DNA from: Methylomonas sp.
GTDB taxonomy: Bacteria > Pseudomonadota > Gammaproteobacteria > Methylococcales > Methylomonadaceae
Reading direction: 5' to 3'
Assembly: GCA_028688235.1 (NCBI GenBank)
Contig: JAQTYP010000047.1
Span: 1 to 12,498 of the forward strand
Length of the DNA: 12,498 nt
Shown here: positions 6,596-12,498 of the stretch, piece by piece
Layout of the letters: every line of letters starts with the position of its first letter
How positions within the stretch are numbered: position 1 is the first letter of the stretch
The notes under the pieces: model-generated
What the model saw: the letters and a program-made list of their open reading frames with translations, nothing else
Databases searched by the model: none
Told to the model about the DNA's origin: nothing
Made by a program: the position numbers and the translations under genes

Positions 6596-9097
6596 TCATC
6601 GAAAATCCGTATCCCCCCCCATCAGCCACCACCGATTTTTCAGCTCGCTTGCGGAGATTCCGGGTGTCCAATGATTATGAGGGATAGTAATGCCGGTAGG
6701 CGAGATATCCCCATCGCCTCCAGCCAATAATGAAGCGTGCTGTTCGGTAATCCAGGCGTAAGTCGAAGGCTTTTCAAGATTCCACGCCAGTTTTCTGAGG
6801 TAATGAACCAAGATATGTATATGCTTGGGCGCAGAGACGATATCCAGCAATTCAACGGCGTCGTCGTGAACACGAACCACCAGAACACCTAGCGGTACGC
6901 CTCCCCATCGAGTAGCCGCCAAATATAACTGGTAGGACTGGGTCGGGTGTTTTAAATAACGATATTGAAGGTAAGCCCAATCGCGCACGCCAACGATTTG
7001 ATCCGGCAAGGCTTCGGCCATTTCTTGCCACAAGCGGTCAACTATCTCGCCCTGATCGAGAGACAATCTGCGCAAACTAACTTTAACGCTTGGGCGGGCA
7101 TGAAGGGCGGGCCATGAAACACGCATTATCTCGCCGACTTTTTCGTATAGACCCAGATGCTCTCCAAGGCGAAATGCTCTTGCCGAAGGAAAGCCGAAAG
7201 CAATAGGGAATTCTTTGCCATGCCCGACGAAGCGCTCGAGAAAATTCGCGGCAACGCGAAAGAAAGGCCCTTTGCGCGCTAAAGTGCTACGCACCTTGGG
7301 ATGCACCATTACATCGCCGATCTGGACCGCAGTCGCAGGCGTGCCAAATAATTGTACATTTCGCGGCATTCCGCCATAGAATGCCACTGGGCTGCCTTGC
7401 CATCGCAGCAGCGTACCTTGTGGATAGTAATTTCGGTATTTCCAGCGCCAAAGTTCGGCAGACATTTCGTGTCCGAATGTTGCGCGAAACAAATCCAATA
7501 ACTCGGTTTCGCAAGTCTGATCCGCAAATTCGACGAGCGATGTCGTGGCAATATCGGTCGCAGGCGCAACCGAATCAGGCACACGCTTTTCTGTATCGCT
7601 CACGGAATCGGACCCCCCATCTTGGCGAACGGGATCGACAAAGCTTAAACGGTTGTTGCTTTCCTGAAAAAGCAACATCTCTCGACAAATCTCGGCATAT
7701 TGCGCCTCGGTAAGCAAATCTGGCCTCTCTTTCAAGTTGAGTGTGAATTGCCTGTCGTTGGCCGCCGAAAGATAGTGCAAATTTTTCTTAACTTTCGTTA
7801 TCAGCAGATTCTCGGCTTCGGCGCGCTGATACAAAGGCGTGCCACGAAGCGGGATATAGGGAAAGAAGAAGAAGAATTCCGGAGCGACGCGGCGATTAAG
7901 CTCTAGGGTATTACGCATGTTCTCCGCCGTTTCCAGCGGCATACCGACAATATTGAAGGTGAGGCGATTAATACCCGCCTTCTTGCAGTTGTCGGCGGCA
8001 TCAATGATCTGCTGGTTGGTCATCTTACGTCCCAGCATAGTCGTGCGATATTTTTCATCGCCACTCTCGATGCCAAACCAGATGGTGTGGCAGCCGGCCT
8101 CGGCTGCCGAATTACAGAATCTTTCGTTCATCACCTCGACTCGAGAGTTGATGGAAAATGGTAAGCGGATCTTCTCTTTGTATATCTCGAAAAACGCATT
8201 CACAAACTTGAGATTGGAAAGAAAAAGCTCGTCCCAAAATTCGAAGTACTCGACATTGTAACGGTCGCGCAGACGAATCAATTCGTTGACCATCTCCAAC
8301 GGGTCGTATTTGCGCAAAAATTCTTTTTTGCTCTTCCAGCCTTCGAGCAGCGGCGTATTACAGCAATAAGTGCATCGGTATGGACAGCCACGTCCGGTCA
8401 TCACGGGAAGTATAAGCTTTTCTTTGGGGCCGAAGACGGATGTGCCGACCCCGGTAAAATCGCCATCCTTGGCAAAAATGTCATAGTCGGGAAAGGGTAA
8501 AGCGGTGAGGTCGCCGATCTGATGCGCGTCTGTTTTGTAAATCTCCCCATCCGCCAGCTTCTCCCACATACCATCGACAGGCCCCTCCTTGCTGCCACGC
8601 AAAAATTGCACGAGATTGCCGATAGCATATTCACCATCACCCACGCAGATAAAATCCACATTTGGATTTTCGATGGTCTGCTCCTGTGATAGCATGGCCT
8701 GATAGCCACCAATGCATATCGGAAGCTCTGGCAGCATTTCCTTGAGCCTTGCGAAATAGGGCTCCATGGGATACCAGTGCGGACTCATCACGGAAAATGC
8801 AATCAAGTCCGGGCGTAGCTCGCTAATGCTATCTGCATAGTTTTCGGGAGTGTATCGGGCCGCGTCGGATGCGATTAAAATCGGTTCGAGAATTACATCC
8901 ACCCAGGGGAAGTCCCTTTTTAGATAGGCCGACATGCTGGCTATGGGCATCGCGATCTGATTGCCATCGGGCGAATAAAAACTAAAAACCAATCGAAATT
9001 TTTTATCGGGAGATGCTTTGCCGTACCATCTCGACTTGGTATGCGAATAAGATGGACGTTGTGTGTTTACGACTACAAAATCGATTTTTGAATTCAT
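6596..9097 (-). CDS. BchE-type (B12-binding-like) radical SAM enzyme fused to a GNAT-like acyltransferase domain
   Basis: An 833-residue protein with no break. Residues about 40-170 resemble the N-terminal Rossmann domain of B12-binding radical SAM proteins, ending in the typical V-G-D-G-E at 152-156, but I see no D-x-H-x-x-G cobalamin motif. The radical SAM core (about 230-425) has C238-P-Y-R-C242-T-Y-C245 for the 4Fe-4S cluster and the F-G-I-E344-S-G signature. A polar, low-complexity linker runs from about 485 to 520. Residues about 521-770 look like a GNAT domain of the Acetyltransf_9 type: W550-R-W-K-Y, P559-Q-G, I593-G-D-V-M-V-H-P600, and F634-G-F-P. The usual R-x-x-G-x-G/A acyl-CoA loop is replaced by RSTLARKGPFF. 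It is cytoplasmic, with no signal or membrane segment. BchE-type enzymes are usually about 450-550 residues, so the tail is an added module. ATG 9097 has no clear Shine-Dalgarno. The gene is convergent with the glycan module and divergent from the beta-helix gene. Substrate unknown; a glycan or lipid precursor is an inference from context. Confidence 0.8.
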   Translation of the reverse strand: MNSKIDFVVVNTQRPSYSHTKSRWYGKASPDKKFRLVFSFYSPDGNQIAMPIASMSAYLKRDFPWVDVILEPILIASDAARYTPENYADSISELRPDLIAFSVMSPHWYPMEPYFARLKEMLPELPICIGGYQAMLSQEQTIENPNVDFICVGDGEYAIGNLVQFLRGSKEGPVDGMWEKLADGEIYKTDAHQIGDLTALPFPDYDIFAKDGDFTGVGTSVFGPKEKLILPVMTGRGCPYRCTYCCNTPLLEGWKSKKEFLRKYDPLEMVNELIRLRDRYNVEYFEFWDELFLSNLKFVNAFFEIYKEKIRLPFSINSRVEVMNERFCNSAAEAGCHTIWFGIESGDEKYRTTMLGRKMTNQQIIDAADNCKKAGINRLTFNIVGMPLETAENMRNTLELNRRVAPEFFFFFPYIPLRGTPLYQRAEAENLLITKVKKNLHYLSAANDRQFTLNLKERPDLLTEAQYAEICREMLLFQESNNRLSFVDPVRQDGGSDSVSDTEKRVPDSVAPATDIATTSLVEFADQTCETELLDLFRATFGHEMSAELWRWKYRNYYPQGTLLRWQGSPVAFYGGMPRNVQLFGTPATAVQIGDVMVHPKVRSTLARKGPFFRVAANFLERFVGHGKEFPIAFGFPSARAFRLGEHLGLYEKVGEIMRVSWPALHARPSVKVSLRRLSLDQGEIVDRLWQEMAEALPDQIVGVRDWAYLQYRYLKHPTQSYQLYLAATRWGGVPLGVLVVRVHDDAVELLDIVSAPKHIHILVHYLRKLAWNLEKPSTYAWITEQHASLLAGGDGDISPTGITIPHNHWTPGISASELKNRWWLMGGDTDFR

Positions 9098-9238
9098 GCG
9101 CGACTATTTGACTCTATATTCGGTTCGTTTTCAGATTACAGACATTTATTCCTTTCATACTGAAAAATCGTTCGACTGGAAAAAAGGAGTATCGTTATCT
9201 GATGCCATAAAAACCATACTTTAAACACCGAATATTGT

Positions 9239-9251
9239 GGCAAATATTGCC
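9239..9251. repeat. Short inverted repeat, possible operator
   Basis: GGCAA (9239-9243), ATA, TTGCC (9247-9251). It is a perfect 5-bp dyad with a 3-base centre in the divergent region, adjacent to the CTACC/GGTAG pair (9251-9255 with 9265-9269). Confidence 0.3.
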
Positions 9252-9262
9252 TACCCCCGCTA

Positions 9263-9383
9263 ACGGTAGCGCCTCGGCGTAACATCATTCATTTAAAATG
9301 ATACCACAAGCCGAAAGAATAAATCTCGTTTGTTCGGATTAGGCGCAACGGATAAAATTACCTAATATTTGTGAGGCTACCGT
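9263..9383. repeat. Widely spaced inverted repeat, 8-bp arms
   Basis: ACGGTAGC (9263-9270) and GCTACCGT (9376-9383) are exact reverse complements 105 bases apart. CTAA next to each arm and CCTC-like flanks are partly shared, suggesting a degenerate longer repeat. No transposase or target-site duplication is visible. Confidence 0.3.
9264..9271 (+). promoter_or_regulatory. ops-like core (possible RfaH recruitment site)
   Basis: CGGTAGCG matches eight consecutive positions of the 12-base E. coli ops element GGCGGTAGCGTG; the two flanking bases on each side do not match. It lies about 275 bases upstream of the beta-helix/GT2 gene pair, on the right strand. Low confidence, because the match is partial and the distance is long. 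Confidence 0.25.
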
Positions 9384-9546
9384 CAGGTTAGTCTCTGCTC
9401 CAGACATGAAAACCATTTATTTTTTAGCGTTATAAAGTCCGCATAATGCATTGATAAAATCCTGCCGCTTATGCATTCAACATGCCGTTAAGAATGAGCG
9501 TAAAATATAGTTTTATTTAACCTCAACACCATCAAGCCATTAATAT

Positions 9547-11046
9547 ATGTCATTTTTTTATCACATCCGCAGGCGTTTATTGCAAAAAACGCTTTTCTCC
9601 CATACCCCGGTTATAGATACTTTTAAACATGCCGAAATTGCCGAATGGGCGTTATTCGACAGGATAAAAATAGCCGACCAGCGCAACAATGCGTCAAAAA
9701 CAATTGAATATAATGACATACAGGAAATTACAAAAAAAAATGCACAAAACAAAATAATACTAGATGGTTATCAATTAACCGAGACATCCATATTTGATGC
9801 GATAGCCAGTTTAAGTCAACAGGGCGGCGAGTTATTGATACCACAAGGCCGCATTATTTTCACTTCGTCCATTTACATACCAAGCCATGTTTCAATAATT
9901 GGTATAGAAGGGAAAACCGATTTTGTATTTACCGATGTTGAATATGGAATCATTGTCGAAGGCAGCAGCGAAAAACCCATCATACAGGCTAGCGTTAAGA
10001 ATATCAGAATATTTCATGAAGGGGACCGTCGATTCTGCGCAGCAATATTGGTTACGCATACAGCGGGAATCTCTTTTGATAATATCGATATAATCAGTCC
10101 AAGATCGATAGGCTTCCTATTATCGGACCGGGTAAGGGAAACACGTTTTAATCACTGCCGGGTCTTTGCCGCAGGCCTGGTTGGCTTTATGTTGATTCGG
10201 GACGTCAGGGAAACGCTACTTCAAAATTGCACTGCTGAATATTGTCAGCAGAGTGGCCTATTTTTAACCGATTTGAAACTGCCTGAAAACGTCGCGCCAC
10301 TTGATTTCGATGCCCAGTTACATTATACCAATCACGAGATAGGCAATTTTGCGCCATTTTCATGCAATGATCCTTCTCCCTATCGCACCGACATCATTAA
10401 CTGTGTTTTTACACATAATAGAAAAATGGGGATTACAACCGATGGCGTTGGCTATTTAAGCGTCAAAAATACGGTTATTGCTCACAATGATTGCGAAGGA
10501 ATTACTATCGATAATGGCTCATGGGGCTGCTTGATTCAAAACTGCCATATTTTCAATAATGGCTGGCGCGGCCGTCAAAGCCAAGAGGAATTAGGCATAG
10601 ACTTTGTAGAAAAACTGGGCTTGATGGCCGATGGAAGCTCCAAGGCTAAATTGCCTGGAATCAGCATCGACAATGCAATTTATACCCGAATAGAAAATAA
10701 TCACATCGAAGCCAATTGGGGGGATGGCATTAAATTAGTTCGAGCCGGCGTTAATTCATCCATCAATCACAATCTCGTTGAAAACAATAATCGAGGGGTG
10801 AATGATAAGTTCCATTTTTTTGGTATTTTAGTTGGCGTAGCTCCTAGGCAACATCCAGACCAATATGACTTCCCGAGCTGCAATAATCACATTTTCGCTA
10901 ACGATATACTTGGGGCTCATTTCGCTGGAATTCATTTAATGCATGGAGCTAGGGGTAACAGAATAGTCGACAACTATATTGTCGGCGCTACCTTCGAGGC
11001 CATTGAAGACCATGTCAGGTCCGGAAATTTAATTCAAAGCCCATGA
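9547..11046 (+). CDS. Right-handed parallel beta-helix protein (pectate-lyase-superfamily-like), no signal peptide
   Basis: A 499-residue protein. Residues about 83-120 have the classic opening of a Pectate_lyase_3-type fold: F-D-A-I, then G-G-E-L-L-I-P-Q-G and a later V-S-I-I-G. From about 145 to the end come repeated short strands with Asn/His turns, such as TRIENNHIEANWGDGIKLV and VENNNRGV, typical of beta-helix rungs. The N-terminus (MSFFYHIRRRLLQK) is basic and lacks a usable signal peptide, so export is not evident. The fold houses polysaccharide lyases, epimerases and phage tailspikes; no catalytic set can be named here. ATG 9547 has no Shine-Dalgarno; TTG 9580, codon 12, follows an AGG and is a possible alternative. 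The GT2 gene starts 4 bases after its stop, so the two probably form an operon. G+C is low: 21 of 60 in 9661-9720. Confidence 0.75.
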   Translation: MSFFYHIRRRLLQKTLFSHTPVIDTFKHAEIAEWALFDRIKIADQRNNASKTIEYNDIQEITKKNAQNKIILDGYQLTETSIFDAIASLSQQGGELLIPQGRIIFTSSIYIPSHVSIIGIEGKTDFVFTDVEYGIIVEGSSEKPIIQASVKNIRIFHEGDRRFCAAILVTHTAGISFDNIDIISPRSIGFLLSDRVRETRFNHCRVFAAGLVGFMLIRDVRETLLQNCTAEYCQQSGLFLTDLKLPENVAPLDFDAQLHYTNHEIGNFAPFSCNDPSPYRTDIINCVFTHNRKMGITTDGVGYLSVKNTVIAHNDCEGITIDNGSWGCLIQNCHIFNNGWRGRQSQEELGIDFVEKLGLMADGSSKAKLPGISIDNAIYTRIENNHIEANWGDGIKLVRAGVNSSINHNLVENNNRGVNDKFHFFGILVGVAPRQHPDQYDFPSCNNHIFANDILGAHFAGIHLMHGARGNRIVDNYIVGATFEAIEDHVRSGNLIQSP

Positions 11047-11050
11047 TCGC

Positions 11051-12442
11051 ATGACGAAAAATAATTTTTTTAAACGTCTTTTTCGAAAATTCCTTTGTCT
11101 GCCTCTGTGCGCGGAAATATTAAAAATGAACAGCGCTTGGCTGCGTTTTTATCCCGCAGTAACGCCAAATCAATCGATAATCGATCAATGGAGTCGTAGC
11201 GAGTGGCCTGACTATCAAAAATGGATAGACCGGAATTCCATCGGTCTTACCGAATGGCAAAAACTACATGTACAAGCCACGTCATGGATAAAACCGATTA
11301 AGCTAAGTCTTGTCGTTCCCATACATAATACGCAAGCGCATATTTTATCCGAGTGCATATTATCAGTCAGGTTGCAAACCTATCCATACTGGCAATTAAT
11401 ACTAGTCAACGATGGCTCTTCCAATTCCGAAACCTGCCAACTACTCGGCTCCTCGTTATGTTGCGACCCTAGAATCGAACAAATACATGTAGAAAATACT
11501 CAGGGAATTTCTGTATCCAGCAATTTAGGCATAGACAGGGCCGATGGTGACTATGTCGTTTTTCTGGATCATGATGACAGGCTGGCCTTGGATGCTTTGC
11601 AGCAAATAGCGAACGCTATTCGGCAGGATACTGAATTGGATATTCTTTATTCCGATAGAGACATGATTTCCCCGCAAAACAAACGCTATATGCATTTATT
11701 CAAACCGGATTGGTCGCCGGAGACGTTATTGTCAGGCAACTATATATTCCATTTGATGTGCTATAGACGCAGTTTGTTGATAAGGCTTGGCAAATTTCGC
11801 GATGAGTTTAACGGCTCTCAGGATTACGACCTGATTTTACGTGCATCTGAAACCCATCCAAGAGTCAAACATATCGATAAAGTGCTATACCATTGGCGAC
11901 AACATGCCTTATCCGTGTCCTTAAATGATGCCGCCAAAGATTATGCGTTTATTGCCGGAGTGAAGGCGCTGGAAGACACGCTGCAAAGACGAGGCATACA
12001 AGGTACGGTGACGGAAATAAGTGACTTGTGGAGGGGTATGTATCTCATCCAACTGCCGCCCCTATCGAGACAAAAAATCGCTGTAATCTCCTTAGATGCC
12101 AACTATCCGGAAAACTATGTCGCCGAAATCAATCGACAAATGTCGATCAACGAAGACCGGCCCTATATTGCCTTCATCGATAGTTCTATCGAAGAATTGA
12201 ACGCGGAAAGTCTCAATGGACTTGCCGCTTGGTTGAGCCTGGAACATGTCGGCTTGATAAGTGGAAAAGTATTGGACCGGCAATATAATATTGCTTACAG
12301 CGGGATGAACTTCACGGCAACGGGTTCGCTACAAATACCTTATCAGGGGTGTCCGGAAACCGAAGCCGGCTATATGGCAATAACCCGAATCGTCAGAAAC
12401 ATTTCGGCGCCTCACCCTTACTGCGTCATACTGCGTCGGTAA
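11051..12442 (+). CDS. GT2 glycosyltransferase with an abbreviated second domain, ended early by an in-frame TAA
   Basis: 463 codons precede the TAA. An N-terminal extension (1-83) leads to a GT-A domain with K-L-S-L-V-V-P-I-H-N at 84-93, N120-D-G-S, the metal-binding D173-H-D175-D, F217-K-P-D-W-S-P-E, and Q257-D-Y-D with W282-R-Q-H. This pattern is known from two-domain GT2 enzymes of rhamnan and O-antigen synthesis. Residues about 340-463 look like a shortened second GT domain: FIDSS, W394-L, G401-L-I-S-G-K-V, then C458-V-I-L-R-R. That last motif normally runs into a Trp-x-x-Leu-x-Gly-Leu segment, and precisely that follows the stop in the same frame. The gene is therefore probably a nonsense-mutated copy, unless the stop is a sequencing error or is read through. 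The first catalytic domain is intact and could act alone. It starts 4 bases after the beta-helix gene without a Shine-Dalgarno, so coupling is likely. Cytoplasmic; sugar unknown. Confidence 0.75.
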   Translation: MTKNNFFKRLFRKFLCLPLCAEILKMNSAWLRFYPAVTPNQSIIDQWSRSEWPDYQKWIDRNSIGLTEWQKLHVQATSWIKPIKLSLVVPIHNTQAHILSECILSVRLQTYPYWQLILVNDGSSNSETCQLLGSSLCCDPRIEQIHVENTQGISVSSNLGIDRADGDYVVFLDHDDRLALDALQQIANAIRQDTELDILYSDRDMISPQNKRYMHLFKPDWSPETLLSGNYIFHLMCYRRSLLIRLGKFRDEFNGSQDYDLILRASETHPRVKHIDKVLYHWRQHALSVSLNDAAKDYAFIAGVKALEDTLQRRGIQGTVTEISDLWRGMYLIQLPPLSRQKIAVISLDANYPENYVAEINRQMSINEDRPYIAFIDSSIEELNAESLNGLAAWLSLEHVGLISGKVLDRQYNIAYSGMNFTATGSLQIPYQGCPETEAGYMAITRIVRNISAPHPYCVILRR

Positions 12443-12498
12443 GTTTGGCAGCAACTCAACGGATTGAATCCTATTTTTTTCGGACCCTATGCCCTTTT
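12443..12498 (+). pseudogene. In-frame continuation of the GT2 gene after the stop codon
   Basis: Directly after the TAA (12440-12442), the same frame reads VWQQLNGLNPIFFGPYAL up to the window edge. This is what second GT2 domains usually show after a C-x-x-x-R-R motif: R-x-x-W-x-x-L-x-G-L-x-P-x-F. The tail runs on beyond the window, so its length and the true C-terminus cannot be seen. Confidence 0.7.

Larger units (their letters stand above)
9098..9546. other. 449-base non-coding divergent region
   Basis: This separates the reverse-strand radical SAM gene from the forward-strand beta-helix gene, so promoters for both are expected here. I see no convincing coding frame and no -35/-10 pair good enough to name; TAAAAT (9501-9506) and TATAGT (9506-9511) are possible -10 boxes without good -35 partners. 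It is AT-rich near 9400-9546. ATGCATT occurs twice, at 9446-9452 and 9471-9477. Inverted repeats and an ops-like core are listed separately. Confidence 0.6.

Noticed and set aside
7381..8261. Forward-strand open frames opposite the radical SAM-GNAT gene
   Set aside because: They are antisense to a continuous, domain-rich 833-codon gene and show no recognisable protein features.
9238..9252. Possible sigma-54 promoter (TGGCA ... TTGCC)
   Set aside because: The GG and GC pairs are 8 bases apart rather than the required 10, and the match is explained by the short palindrome.
1..12498. CRISPR array, tRNA, rRNA, transposase or integrase
   Set aside because: No regularly spaced repeats, no tRNA-like cloverleaf that I could recognise, and no mobile-element protein in any supported frame.

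Overview
The window looks like chromosome from a Gram-negative proteobacterium, most likely a gammaproteobacterium. I infer this from Shine-Dalgarno-led genes, a SulP/cyclic-nucleotide-domain transporter, a membrane c-type cytochrome and a cell-surface glycan locus. A methylotroph such as a methanotroph is possible, but nothing here proves it.

Layout. (1) 1-713: the 3' end of a SulP-family anion transporter with a STAS domain and a C-terminal cyclic-nucleotide-binding domain. (2) 845-1564: a four-helix DUF2231 membrane domain fused to a cytochrome c domain. (3) 1709-6514: a forward-strand glycan module. It holds a large GT-C-like membrane protein, a GtrB/DPM1-like GT2 enzyme 2 bases downstream, a class I methyltransferase with a TTG start, and a 4-TM small EamA/SMR (ArnE-like) protein. 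Three consecutive hairpins lie between the GT2 and methyltransferase genes. (4) 6596-9097, reverse strand: an 833-residue protein that joins a BchE-type radical SAM enzyme to a GNAT-like acyltransferase domain. (5) 9098-9546: a 449-base non-coding divergent region with inverted repeats and an 8-base match to the core of the RfaH ops element. (6) 9547-12498: a visibly AT-richer pair, a right-handed beta-helix protein and a GT2 glycosyltransferase 4 bases downstream. The second gene is broken by an in-frame TAA, after which recognisable glycosyltransferase sequence continues in the same frame to the window edge.

How the genes may work together (inference). The 1709-6514 module resembles the three-part logic of Gtr O-antigen modification. 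A GT2 enzyme loads a sugar onto polyprenyl phosphate, a small 4-TM protein flips it, and a periplasmic-facing GT-C enzyme transfers it to a surface glycan. Here an SMR/ArnE-like protein would stand in for GtrA, and a methyltransferase is added. The radical SAM-GNAT fusion, beta-helix protein and second GT2 look like further glycan-modifying or assembling functions in an accessory surface-polysaccharide locus.

The best leads are the radical SAM-GNAT fusion, the premature stop in the last gene and the Gtr-like module with an atypical flippase.
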